A DNA stretch of 64,000 nt from Rana temporaria (lineage: Eukaryota > Chordata > Amphibia > Anura > Ranidae). The stretch spans positions 108,882,682 through 108,946,681 of the forward strand of contig NC_053491.1 in assembly GCF_905171775.1 (NCBI RefSeq). Direction: 5' to 3'. How positions within the stretch are numbered: position 1 is the stretch's first letter; every line of letters begins with the position of its first letter. Of the stretch, positions 44,073-55,126 are shown piece after piece. Below the pieces are notes generated by a model that saw only the letters and a program-made list of their open reading frames with translations, did not search any database and was not told the DNA's origin. Both the position numbers and the translations under genes were made by a program.

Positions 44073-44572
44073 TATTATCAGAGACCCTAGAGAATAAAAT
44101 GGCAATCGTTTCAATATTTTATGTCACACAGTATTTGTGCAGCGGTCTTTCAAATGCAATTTTTTTTACGAAAAAATACACTTTCGTCAATAATAAAAAA
44201 AAATAAACAGTAAAGGTAGCCCAAGTTTTTATATAATGTGAAAGATGATGCTACGCCAAGTAAATAGATACCTAATTCAGCTTTTTTTGTGTCTCAGCTT
44301 TAGGCGGTGGATGTGCTGGTTGGTGGCTTGGGTCTCCCAGTGGAACGGGAGGCCCGAGAAGAGTGGCGGAAGGCCCGAGAAGAGTGGCGGAAGGCAGCAG
44401 GAGGGAGGGACGTACCCTCCAGCTCATTAGGATGACAGACGAGTTTTCACTAAAAAGCCAGCTGCTGGCTCTAAAAAACTGTACCAGGGTGATGCCTGCA
44501 GCTGCAGGCATCACACCGGTTTAACCCCTTTTAGCCATGAATGCAAATTTGCGTACGGTCGGCGCTAAGCGG
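43895..44572 (+). mobile_element. TTAA element related to 747-1901
   Basis: Flanked by TTAA (43891-43894, 44573-44576). The left part shares GCTAGAAAATTACTTA, CCCTAGAGAATAAAATGG and GTGCAGCGGTCTTTCAAATG with 747-1901. The right part differs and has two tandem copies of CCCGAGAAGAGTGGCGGAAG. A (TA)n run lies at 43992-44069. Confidence 0.75.
43992..44069. repeat. (TA)n microsatellite, about 78 bp
   Basis: TA repeats with two CA interruptions near the left. Both-strand tyrosine/isoleucine open frames here are artefacts. Confidence 0.95.
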
Positions 44573-44576
44573 TTAA

Positions 44577-44845
44577 AAAGACAATTTGGACTATTATTTG
44601 GTGTTAAATGATGACGGATATCTCTTGATTTTGTACTAAAGGAAAATTGACTCAAAATAGTTAAAAAAGTATAATTTTTATAATTTAGCTGTATTTTTCT
44701 TGCTACTACCATAACCCACTAAAATTCTCCTGCTCCTGATGATTGTAGCGATACTACATATGTGTATGTTATTTGTTTATTCTAACCGTAGCAGAACCCA
44801 GAAACAATAGTGCATATTTAGCTTTTTTTTATTCTACCTAAAACA
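44577..44845. other. unclassified DNA
   Basis: No gene or paired ends. Confidence 0.4.
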
Positions 44846-44853
44846 CACTGACG

Positions 44854-46369
44854 CAGTGGCGTACTAAATAGGGGCCGGGCGCTTTCCGCACCGGGTGGCA
44901 CACATCTGAGGGGGTGTCAGGCGGCGCCCCCGTCCTCCCTTGTATAAAAAAATGACAGCGGGGCGGCCGGGCTTGGTAGCACAGCGCGATGTGACACGCT
45001 GACCGTGCAGGGAGAGGCTAGTCCAGCGGGGGGGAGTGCAGGGGTGGCTGAGCGGGGTGTGGACTGTACCGCTACTCGGGTGCCGCCAGAGCAGGAGAGG
45101 GAGAGCGAGAGACTGTGACTGAGGGACATAGGAAATTCTGGAATAGTAGGTGATTGGTTGCTAGGTGGTCCTAGCAACCAATCATTGTCTTGTCAAAACG
45201 AAAGTGCAGAGTAAGGTAGGACCTGACAAAGCTATGCAACGTGCATGTGCTCCAGTCACTGTTGGGGTTGGAGGCCATTGCAGGGGGTTCAGTCAGGACT
45301 GTGGGGGGGGGATAATGCAGGGGGTCGAGTCAGGGCTGTGGGAGGGGGTAATGTGCAGGGGGTCCAGTCAGGGCTGGGGGGTGGAGGGTAGCGTGCAGGG
45401 GATCCAGTCAGGGCTGTGGGGGGGGGGGGGTAATGTGCAGGGGGTCCTGACAGGGCTGTGGGGGGGGGGGGGTAGTGTGCAGGGGGTCCAGTCAGGGCTG
45501 GGGGGGGTAATGTGCAGGGGGTCCAGTCAGGGCTGTGGGGGGGTAATGTGCAGAGGGTCCAGTCAGGGCTGTGGGGGGGTAATGTGCAGAGGGTCCAGTC
45601 AGGGCTGTGGGGGGGTAATGTGCAGAGGGTCCAGTCAGGGCTGTGGGGGGGGGGGTAATGTGCAGGGGGTCCAGTCAGGGCTGTGGGGGGGGTAATGTGC
45701 AGGAGGGGCAGTCAGGGCTGTGGGGGGTAATGTGCAGGGGGTCCAGTCAGAGCTGTGGGGGGTAATGTGCAGGAGGTCCAGAGGTGCAGGGTGCTGTGCA
45801 ATGTAAAGGGGTCTAGAGGTGCAGGGTGCTGTGCAATATAAAGGGGTCCAGAGGTGCAGGGTGCTGTGCAATGTAAAGGGGTCCAGATGTGCAGGGAGTT
45901 GTGTAATGTAAAGGGGTCCAGAGGTGCTGTGTAATGTAAAGGGGTCCAGAGGTGCAGGGTGGGAGGCTGTGCAATGTAAAGGGGTCCAGAGGTGCAGGGG
46001 GTTGTGTAATGTAAAGGTGTCCAGAGGTGCAGGGGTGTGTGTAATGTAAAGGGGTCCAGAGGTGCAAGGTGGTGTGTAATGTAAAGGGGTCCAGAGGGTT
46101 GTGTAAAGTAAAGGGGTCCAGAGGGTTGTGTAAAGTAAAGGGGTCCAGAGGTGCAGGGTGCTGTGTAATGTAAAGGGATCCAGAGATGCAGGGGGGCTGT
46201 GTAATGTAAAGGGGTCCAGTTGTGGAGAGGTAGTACAAAGTAGTGACAAAGAGATATTGGGGGATGCAGAGGTATGCAGGAGGCACAGTGGGGTGTTTTT
46301 ACATTTTTAAGTGGGGGGTGCCAGATATAGGATCCGCCCCGGGTGCCAAATGCTCTAGGTACGCCCCTG
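44854..46369. mobile_element. hAT-type element with exact 8-bp duplication
   Basis: Ends CAGTGGCGTACTAAATAGGG and CTCTAGGTACGCCCCTG, flanked by identical CACTGACG at 44846-44853 and 46370-46377. The CAGTGGCGTA-type end and 8-bp target are hAT features. Most of the 1516 bp is minisatellite; no transposase survives. Confidence 0.92.
45260..46230 (+). repeat. G-rich minisatellite, two unit types
   Basis: First block (to about 45770): units of GTAATGTGCAGGGGGTCCAG then TCAGGGCTGT and a G run of 5-14. Second block: units of about 36-38 bp, GGGGTCCAGAGGTGCAGGGT then GCTGTGCAATGTAAA. The blocks share GGGGTCCAG and GTGCAGG, so one derives from the other. Long open frames on both strands follow from the array. 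Confidence 0.92.
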
Positions 46370-46377
46370 CACTGACG

Positions 46378-46917
46378 GTGACATTAACTAACACTGATAC
46401 TCAGGGCTTCTGTTAGAAAGCATGGGGCCCCATACAGCCAACCTGACAGGCCCCCACAAGTAAACACAGGTTTACTATGCTTCAGTTATGAATAAACGCA
46501 GTGACTGATTGCTACCATCTAATCATTGGCTTCTAATCGAAAACACATGGCAAATTTTCAATTTCAATTAATAAATGTAGGGGTGTTCTTACTTTTTCCA
46601 CATGATATATTAGCATGTTTTTCTTTTGGATTATGAGAATGAATACCCATATCAAGATTATCTGTATTTGTATGCACTGCTTGAATAAAGATCCTCTGCC
46701 TGTTCAGATATGTTTATAAAGTCAACAATCACCGCAGAGTGATATCAGATTCAAATATACATGCTAAACGATATATAGACAAAAATAGTGTTAACATGAA
46801 CCGTTGGCTAAGAAGAAGAGAGGAATTCAATGGGTGGTAAAATATGATGTAGCGGATGTAAACAACACTTATCTCCACCTTTATAATTAATTTCTAGCTA
46901 CAACAATAAAGTATTTA
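46378..46917. other. unclassified DNA
   Basis: No gene or paired ends recognised. Confidence 0.4.
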
Positions 46918-47303
46918 GGCTTTATTTCCATGGATGTTTTTGGACGTTTTTACAGCCACTTTTCTGAGCTTTTTTTGAAACTTAAAAACGGCTCTCCATG
47001 TTAGTCTATGGCCTCATGCCCACCATGACGTTTTTGAGCTGTAGATGGCTGAGCCGTTTTTAAGCTGCAAAAAAAAAAAACAGGACCCGTGCGTTCTGAA
47101 GCTCCAGCCTTAGAACTGTAAAAACGGCAGACGTCAAAAAACGCTCAAAAACGCTCAAAAACACGCAAAAACTCTCAAAAACTCTACCGCTGCGTTTTTG
47201 AGCTCCAGCTCAAAAAAAAAAAAAAAAAACATGGACAGGCGTTTTTTAAGCTGTAAGAAAGGCTAAAAAAAGTGGCTGTAAAAACGTTCATTTAAATGAA
47301 GCC
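46918..47303. mobile_element. TTA-target MITE, 386 bp
   Basis: Ends GGCTTTATTTCCATGG and AAATGAAGCC match 21421-21811. Flanks are TTA (46915-46917) and TAA (47304-47306), so the duplication is no longer exact. Interior repeats CTCAAAAACGCTCAAAAAC and its inverse. Confidence 0.8.
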
Positions 47304-47306
47304 TAA

Positions 47307-47843
47307 AAGTTGTGCTTAAAATAATTGTCTGGAAAACAGAATACAATTGTATACACTACAATACCATCAACTATAGAAAAAAAGATTTTAGCATAGAATA
47401 GAGACACTTTAAAGGCCAAGAAATCAATTTCCTCCAATTTTCTAGTATTGAGGTACAACTACGGATATATCCAGTGCAACACCATTTATTTTAAGAACGC
47501 GATTTTTAGAACTGCATTGGAATATAAAGATTTGTACTTTTGTCTGGATGGAATGCCAGACATAATACTACATTATGAAAATGTAGAAGACACACCTAAT
47601 TTAGTCTGATGAATATAGAACATTACTAGCATCACAGTGTCTGCTTGCAACATTGCTACAGCTGTACATCATTGACTATTGGCTATATAAATTATAATGA
47701 TTTAAATGAAAAAAGAAAAAACTACTATTATTGCATACTGTATGTATGTCACATATGGATAATTGGTTCACTTTTCTCGTGTTCTCGTTTGAACATTGAG
47801 GCTGAGATTTGTCCCATATTCACCTTTACTCTTTTTTCTCATT
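47307..47843. other. unclassified DNA
   Basis: AT-rich, no gene recognised. The 100-aa open frame at 47645-47947 runs into the next MITE and has no family resemblance. Confidence 0.4.
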
Positions 47844-47845
47844 TA

Positions 47846-47995
47846 CTGTATTTATTGGCGTATAACACTCACTTTTTTACCCTGAAAATAGAGGGTAAAC
47901 TGTGCCTGCGTGTTATACGCAGGGGGCTGTGGAAAGTTTTTTCCTGAAACTTCCCTCTTAAAGTTAGGGTGCGTGTTATACGCCGATAAATACAG
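47846..47995. mobile_element. TA-target MITE, 150 bp
   Basis: Ends CTGTATTTATTGGCGTATAA and TATACGCCGATAAATACAG, flanked by TA (47844-47845, 47996-47997). Differs from 8705-8856 by a few substitutions and a 2-bp T-run difference only. Confidence 0.88.
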
Positions 47996-48059
47996 TAGTT
48001 ATTGTTTCCACCTGCTCAGTTACACGCCCTAATCTTGTCCCTGCCAGGACCAAGATAAG

Positions 48060-49010
48060 GGTGGCAGAATCGGCAAGTGCCCCTGGTGCATTGTTGATAT
48101 GTGGAAGTGGGGGTCACATTGGAAGCTTCAGCTGTTCTGTTCTCCCACTGACAGGAGAGACTGCAAAATTACCCCTGTTATGCCTCGTACACACGGCCGG
48201 ACTTTCCGTCAGACAGGCTTTTTTTCTCGGAAAGTCCGGCCGTGTGTAGCCCTCCATCTGAATTTTTTTTCCTCTATCTTTGCGTCGGACGTCCGACGGA
48301 CTGATGGTGGACTTTTGCATGGTCAAAAGTCTGACCGTATGTACAAGGCATTAGATGGAACAGAGGCCTTAATAGATGCTGGAGGGAGGATTTTACTGTG
48401 GGCAGAAAAGAATGGGCATCCACCGACAACACATTAGTGACTTGTGAAATCGCTGGAGAGTGAGGACAGACTGGATTCTTGCATTCTTCTCTTGTCATGT
48501 GTTATATCACATGTTCAAAGAACAGGAGGGTAAAGGTTCCTTCATTCCCAGCTTGCACTGCACTAAGAAGGATGTTTGAACTGAGTGAGTACACAGAGGG
48601 TGGGGGACAATTCAGCTCCAGACCTCCCTTCTTCTCTTTCTTTCCCAGCTAGTGGTGTGCTGAGCAGGGGGTTTGAACTGAGTGAAAACATAGAGGGCGG
48701 GGGGACCATTCAGAAGTAATAAAGGGGAACAAGCCATGGGTGCAGTGTTGATATTTGGGGGAGGGGTGGCATTGGGAGCTTTGGTTACTCCATTGCCTAG
48801 CCTCTCCTGACAGAGACTGCAGCACTTTTGTTAGAAGGAACAAGAGCCTCAATAGCTGGTGAAAGGGAGAAATCTGCCCTCACCCATCTTCATTAACAGC
48901 CTGGTGTAGACAGAAGAAAATTAGTCTCCTCTGAGAACATACCTCTGTCTCAGCATGGTGCCACTGGGGACTGAGGGCAGACTGCCCTTCTTCCTGTGTC
49001 ATGTACCTGG
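48060..49010 (+). repeat. old local duplication, about 480-bp units
   Basis: 48085-48500 (minus an inserted element) and 48735-49010 are diverged copies: GTTGATATGTGGAAGTGGGG with GTTGATATTTGGGGGAGGGG, GACAGGAGAGACTGCA with CTGACAGAGACTGCA, AGAGGCCTTAATAG with AGAGCCTCAATAG. A shorter repeat of TTTGAACTGAGTGA starts at about 48574 and 48671. Confidence 0.75.
48181..48350. mobile_element. TNA-target TIR element (TTA), 170 bp
   Basis: Ends TGCCTCGTACACACGGCCGG and GACCGTATGTACAAGGCA, flanked by TTA (48178-48180, 48351-48353). The sister copy of the local duplication has the empty site near 48833 (TTTTGTTAGAAGGAAC). Interior pairs GGACTTTCCGTCAGAC with AGTCCGAC-like sequence. Confidence 0.85.
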
Positions 49011-50557
49011 TGGAGATCAAGCTGGAGAGGGGACTTGTATTGTTCAACACCCCTGGTAGTGATGACAGGAGGTGTAAGGATGCAGAGTGGCATGGGGCTG
49101 GATGTTTGCAGGAAGTAGATGACCATAGATCACCAGGCAGGAAACAGGAACTAGAACAGGGTTACACTTGATCGGTAGACAAGAGCGTAGCCAGGACACA
49201 AGCTAGAAGGTTATCAACAGCCAGGCAGTGAGGTATGCGATCATCAGGCCAAGGCATAGTCAAGATACAAGCCAAGATGGGTACACAGTTGGGCAGCAAG
49301 GTACAGGAGCACAAGACAAGAGCAAAGTCATAACACAAGCCAAGGTCAAAGCAGTTAGGCAGAAATCCAAAGACAGGTCAGGGGCAAACCAAGCCATACA
49401 AGATATGCAGGTAAGGCAGGTCAAGGCTCATGTTAAGTGAGAACTAGCTGAACACCACTACGCAATCTATTCATGTCAGAGCCTAGCTTAAAAAGGCTGT
49501 TTGGTGCCAGTGCGTGTGCATGCGGGCATGCACATATGATTTCTATCTACACATGCTAATACGTTTGCATGAGTGTGCTAAAGCTTGTTGGACAATAAGC
49601 CTCTGCTCATAATTATGAGCATGCGATAGCCTTCCTGTTCCAACACAAACTGAGCTTCTCTTACATCCTGTCTCCCTTTATAATGTGACATATCATGTGA
49701 CCCCACAAGATTCCTTTAGTTCCATGCACCCCACAGAGCCCACCTATCAGCTCTCCTCCCCTTCTGTATATAAACCTGCCAAAGCAGTCCTTCCAGACTC
49801 ACACCGCAGATATATGGGCATTTTTCCCCACTGACACTGATTCAAAGCCATTTTTCCGCTAAGCAACACATTTTTTCCTTCTGCTGACACCACTGATGTG
49901 GGGCCATTTTTTCCTTTCAGTGACACTACCAGCACAGTGCCATTTTTCCTTCTAGCAAGGTCACCTACTGTACACGGGGACATGGTTTTCTTTGCCACTG
50001 TTAGTCCCAAATATGTGCACTGATAATAAACTTTTGAGGAATCTGTAGTATACCACAAGAAATTTCATCACATGCCACAAACATTGAATATATATATTGG
50101 CAGTATTAGGCACATCCCCTTCTGCTCTGAGGAAGAATGGGGGGGGGGCAGAGTTTGCCATTTTCACCCTGGGCACTGGATGACCTTACTCAGACACTGG
50201 TCCTTGCCAAACTTGTCAACCTTTTGTGTGTGTGCCACAAAGTGGTAGAGCAAGTCCCCTACATGCAAAACTTAAGCCTCCTTCTGTCTCTCTTACCCTC
50301 AGCTCTATCTCTAGTCTGGTGGTTGGTAATTGACATAGATGACCCTTTTCTAGTTCACATTTAGTACTAACACACAGGAGCCCCTGGAGACTGGAGGTAC
50401 TGCACCCCCAGGAGATGGAGACAGAGATTGTCACATGATTTCCCAGTGGGATTGAATGGTGAAAACAGGAAACAATGTTATCTTTCATTATAATGCTATG
50501 TGTTGCATCAGCGATTATTTATTAAATACTGTAACATTATAATATTAAAAAACATGC
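49011..50557. other. unclassified repeat-like DNA
   Basis: 49140-49440 repeats the words CAAGCCAAGG, AGGCAG and CACAAG irregularly. 49795-49960 holds a degenerate array of about 45-50 bp with CCATTTTTCC and CTGACAC. No gene recognised; purine-rich open frames here lack domains. Confidence 0.4.
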
Positions 50558-50565
50558 GTGTAGGG

Positions 50566-50928
50566 CTCAGGTGTCAAACACAAGGCCCGCGGGCCGAATC
50601 CGGCTCTCCAGGCAATTTCATGTGGCCCTAGCACCTCTCCTGCAGCTGAAGGAGAGCTCCAGCCCTCCTCTGGTCCTCCTCCAGACCCTTACTTTCTGCT
50701 TTCAAGCAATGCATCCAGCTTCTTCCTAGCAGCAGCATAAGGAAAGGAGGGTGCTCTGTGATGTAAGGGAGAGTGGGGAACTCAACTTCTGATGGTGGGG
50801 TGGCTTTTGACATCTAATGAAAGGGGAGGGGATGCGCTGGACATCTAATCTTATAGATACAACCGGCCCTTTTGAGGGCAATCATAATGCTGATGCGGCC
50901 CACGATGAAATTGTGTTTGACACCCCTG
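50566..50928. mobile_element. hAT-type MITE with exact 8-bp duplication
   Basis: Ends CTCAGGTGTCAAACACAAGG and AATTGTGTTTGACACCCCTG, flanked by identical GTGTAGGG at 50558-50565 and 50929-50936. The CAGGGGTGTCAAAC type of end is a widespread hAT MITE form. Interior has GGCCCGCGGGCC near 50583. Confidence 0.88.
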
Positions 50929-50936
50929 GTGTAGGG

Positions 50937-52061
50937 GAAAAGCTGCACACATAGTAAATAACTATAAAATGCAACACATGAAAATGAAATTGCCGGTGAG
51001 AAACTGCATATGAGTTTCACTAAGGACAACAAAAAATCACCCACATGTTTAACCCGACTCCTTCATAAAGACACACATCTCCAGACACAATATAAGTATA
51101 CAATATGCTAACATAGCAGCACAACTCTTTAACTGTGTAATTAATTATACTGAATTACAGAACTAATTTGTTGCATAAAATCACTGTATGTCACAAGAAT
51201 CATTCAATGCATTAATAACCTTATTATGCACAGCTGGGGGTACATAGTTGTATATCTAATTATATTTAATTACAGATAATTATAATCAGCATTGCTCTGC
51301 CATTTTTTAAACAGTCCCACTCCATTGTATGTTTACCCAGTTTGCAACATATTAGAGACTATTTTCATTAAACCAACAATGTAGCTGGTTTGGTAGTCAA
51401 TATTTTAACAGATACAGCCACACAATATTAAATATTAATCTTCCCATATTGTTTGCAATATAAATGAAATTGTATTGAAATATTGCTAAATGACCAGAGG
51501 CATACTTATAAAAATGCTTATAAATGTGAAGTAAGGGCTCGTTCACATGAGCTTTGATCTAATGAGAACACCCTCTTCAGAGAGCATTTGACAGGCAGTG
51601 AGGAGGCGTTGTATCGTCTCCTCATTGCCTGTTTTAAGCCTTTGAATCCTTCACTAGTGCACCACAACCTAATGCATTGCACATGGATGCAGGTACTTGC
51701 AGAGAGTTCCCATTAACATGAATGGGTTGCTATCGACGACTACAGCCACTACAGCCAATGAAAGCAACATCAGTATAATTCCTGCCGCGGCTGCAAAGCA
51801 GTTCATTGTGGTCGTGACATGTATTCACCCCCCACCTGCTTCCTCTGTAGCTAAAGGTGGTAGTGGTTGGAGGGTGGTAAAGGCTCAGCTCAACAGCAGG
51901 TTTTTAACATTCCACAACCTCGGGAGTGAACAAGTCATAAAAAAAGTGTAGCTTTTAGTGCATACGAGATTTTTGTGTAATATCATTGCTGTGCCTTACA
52001 GATGCTAAGCAGCACACTTTCAACAAATGTGGACATAAATGAGACTGCTCTTAAAAAAAAG
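50937..52061. other. unclassified AT-rich DNA
   Basis: No gene, RNA or paired ends recognised. With 10.5-11.7 kb, this is the best candidate for ordinary single-copy sequence in the window. Confidence 0.4.
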
Positions 52062-53195
52062 TCACTTAGATTGTAAGCTCCAACGAAGTAGGGCCCTCTG
52101 ATTCCTACTGTATTAACCACTTGCTTACTGGGCACATAAACCCCCTTCGTTCCCAGGCGAAATTTCAGCTTCCGGCACTGCGTCGCTTTAACTGACAATT
52201 GCGCGGTCGTGCGACGTGACTCCCAAACAAAATTGCCGTCCTTTTTTCCCCACAAATAGAGCTTTCTTTTGGTGGTATTTGATCACTTCTGCGTTTTTTA
52301 TTTTTTGCGCTATAAACAAAAAAAGAGCGACAATTTAAAAAAAATATATATATTTTTTTACTTGTTGCTATAATAAATATCCCATTTTTTTTTTAAAAAA
52401 CTCTTTTTTTTCTCAGTTAAGGCCGATACGTATTTTTCGACGTATTTTTGTAAAAAAAAAAAAAAATTCGAAATAAGCGACTGGTTTGCGCAAAAGTTAT
52501 AGCGCCTACAAAATGGGGAACAGAATTATGATTTTTTTTATTATTATTTTTTTTACTAGTAATGGCGGCGATCTGCGATTTTTATTGGGACTGGGATATT
52601 GCGGCGGACGTATCGGACACTTTTGACACAAATTTGGCGCCATTCACATTTATACAGCGATCAGTGCTATAAAAATGCACTAATTACTGTATAAATGTGA
52701 CTGGCAGGGAAGGGGTTAACACTAGGGGGTGAGGAAGGGGTTAACTGTGTAGCCTGGGTGTGTTCTAACTGTGTTGGGGGAGGGGGGTGACTGGGGGAGG
52801 TGACCGATGCTGTGTCTCTATGTACAAGAGACACAGATCGGTCTCCTCTCTCCCCTGACAGCACGTGGACAGCACGTGGAGCTCTGTGTTTACACACAGA
52901 GCTCCACGTCCCTGCTGTCACCTGCCGTGTCACCGACGATCGCGTGTACCCGGCGGACATCGGGGCCGCCAGGTACACGCATCGGATCTTCGGCGATGCG
53001 CCGGGACAGTTTTTACCCGCGGGTAATGCACATAAAAGGCCGTGTTTAAACGGCCACTTGGCACTTGAGAGCCACGCTGCGGACGTATTTTGTCTATAGC
53101 GCGGATCCCAAGTGGTTAAGGTGTACTGTCTACCATCAAGTTGTAAAGTGCTGTGTAAACTGTTGGCACTATATGAATCCTGTTAATAATAAGGA
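52062..53195 (+). mobile_element. L2-like LINE 3' tail, split by a TTAA element
   Basis: Left part 52062-52126: AGATTGTAAGCTCCAACGAA then GTAGGGCCCTCTG. Right part 53116-53195: TTGTAAAGTGCTGTGTAAAC, GTTGGCACTATATGAATCCT and a short TAA tail. The two join at one TTAA. Confidence 0.82.
52127..53115 (-). mobile_element. TTAA element with conserved AT-rich core, reverse
   Basis: Flanked by TTAA (52123-52126, 53116-53119). Ends CCACTTGCTTACTGGG and GGATCCCAAGTGG. It is a reverse copy of the 7380-8248 family (CACAAATAGAGCTTTCTTTT, TTTGCGCAAAAGTTATAGCG, TTTACTAGTAATGGCGGCG, AGTGCTATAAAAATGCACTA). The target lies in an L2-like tail. Confidence 0.87.
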
Positions 53196-53533
53196 ATGGA
53201 CCCTCAGGTGTGGAAAATCCAGATTTGTATGCGGAGACCTAGAAAAAGTTTGAAATATTTTCAAGTATGAAAGTCAACTTTATTGTATACAAGAGGTCAG
53301 TAGATTTTGGGGATTTAACCACAATTAGGGGAGTTTAATAAATCCCCAATTAAACTTTTTTGGTGCTATGACCTTTTACAGTGGTCTGCACCAGAATTAA
53401 AAATCTGTGCACCTATTTTGGGAGCTTTACTGACACATGTGGCAAATTTAGGTATTTTACAACAGTGCCACTTTTACAAAGTGGTGCTATTAATGCACCA
53501 CAATAATAAATAAAAAAAAATAGATAATGAAAC
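53196..53533. other. unclassified DNA
   Basis: No gene or paired ends recognised. Confidence 0.4.
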
Positions 53534-53537
53534 TTAA

Positions 53538-53975
53538 AGGATCACTAAAGGAATTTGTTTTTGCTGAAATGACTGTTTACAGGGTATAGAGACATAAAAG
53601 TTAACTGATTCCTTTTAAAAATGATTAAAAATAGATAAAAATCAATCATATAATGTGCCTCTAGTTTCACTTTCACTTTTAAACTGGTTTCATGTTTCTG
53701 TGAAGTAGAGAGAGACACAGAGCAAAAACAAACAAATCCAGGGCAGTGTTTTGTTTTTAAAATGAATCTGATTGGTTCTGAGGAGTTTTAGACACACAGC
53801 TTGGAAAAGCTGCCATGAGATTTTTCATAAGGAGCCAGACAAGCAGGAAGTGTGGAGATCACAGCAGAATTACAGCAACTTTAAAGCAAAAATGAACAAT
53901 GAGGACATGAAACCAGGACTGCAGTAAGGTAAAGGAAGCTATTTAGCTAAAAAATTATTTTCCTTTAGTGATCCT
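53538..53975. mobile_element. TTAA element, 438 bp, perfect 16-bp ends
   Basis: Flanked by TTAA (53534-53537, 53976-53979). Ends AGGATCACTAAAGGAA and TTCCTTTAGTGATCCT (perfect over 16 bp). Non-coding. This is a fourth class of TTAA ends in the window. Confidence 0.88.
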
Positions 53976-53979
53976 TTAA

Positions 53980-54258
53980 GGTAATGAAGACCAAGCATAA
54001 ATTGATGTAGAGAGGCAGGCAGAGTGCCTAATTCTGTATGCGGTGTAGCAGCTGGCATATTTTGCCTCCTTAATTTATCAACTGTGGTGCTACAGTGGTC
54101 GGTCCCTGATGGAGAAGCTTAGACACTAGTTCCACATCAGGTCCATTCTCTTCTTATGATTGATATTAAGCAGTGGGAAAATTCTGTAGTCAATGGCAGA
54201 TTGTCTATTGGCTATGGATCCGCTAGAACTTGACCCCAATCCCTAATGGGGAATTAGT
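53980..54258. other. unclassified DNA, flank of the L1 insertion
   Basis: Continues after the L1-type LINE at 62451. Together these flanks form one older sequence, probably part of the Penelope-like remnant. Confidence 0.35.
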
Positions 54259-54272
54259 GTCTATGAATTCTT

Positions 54273-55126
54273 TTTTTTTTTTTCATTCAAATTTAAGTTT
54301 ATTTTCAATAAAAGTACATACATTTGTACTATAACAGCAGTATACAAGTCAGTAATACACAGAAAATAATAAATCAAATGTATTGCTTTACATATTAGAT
54401 GGTCCTGTCGTAAAAACTGTCTATCATATACAGCCATATCATATGCTCATCACCATACGGTGAGAGTATAACTGTTTGTAATAGCTAAGATGAAAAGCTA
54501 GGTTTAACCAATAATTTATAATTAAATAAATAAAAGGATATTTCCATATACTATATAATTCCTTAGGGTTATTCTTGTCACACAATAAAAAACCCCATGT
54601 GTGTACTGGATCTAATTTCATGGAACGAATAAAGGATGGGATTTCTGGAGAACAATGACCTCTCTGACACCCCCACTGGGAACTGTCTGTGTCCAAGAGG
54701 TTAAGCAAACCTTTCAATCCCCCCTCCCTCCCTCCAATAATTATCACTAATACCCACCGGTATCTGTAAATATATATTCTCAAAATCCTTAACATACCTA
54801 ATATCCCCAAAAGTTTGGTGGAATCTTTTAACAACCTAAACATAGGCTAATACAAATGTTTATATATATCATTTTTTTTCTTTTTCTAAACATAACACTC
54901 TGAGAATGAGAAATAACAAGGATTTTATCCTCGTATAAAAGACAAAAATATCAAATCAAAGAACAATCAATGAAAAGAAGAGAAAAAAAAAAAAAAGACA
55001 GAAGACAGAAAGAGGAGCAAAAAAGAAAGTACGAAGAAGATCAGGGGAAAGTAAAAGGAAAAAGAAATGGCAGCCTGCCTGTCAACGAACAACATCGTCC
55101 TAAGGATATAAATATCATCACAGCCT
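54273..55126 (-). other. 3' region of the L1-type LINE
   Basis: Non-coding tail downstream of ORF2, with pyrimidine/purine-rich stretches (54960-55060) and a polyadenylation hexamer at 54298-54303, about 15 bases before the A tail. The 134-aa open frame inside it has no family resemblance. Confidence 0.8.

Noticed and set aside
43861..44114. Tyr/Ile-rich open frames, both strands
   Set aside because: Created by the (TA)n microsatellite.
45165..46286. Open frames of 157-204 aa on both strands
   Set aside because: They follow the minisatellite period and read as repeated short peptides on both strands; no domain or start context supports a gene.
52667..53099. Overlapping open frames on both strands (about 100 aa)
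   Set aside because: Shadows of the GC-rich end of the TTAA element at 52127-53115; the sister elements have unrelated peptides there.
54439..54843. 134-aa open frame downstream of ORF2
   Set aside because: It lies in the LINE 3' region, has no recognisable motif, and LINEs of this type have only two ORFs.
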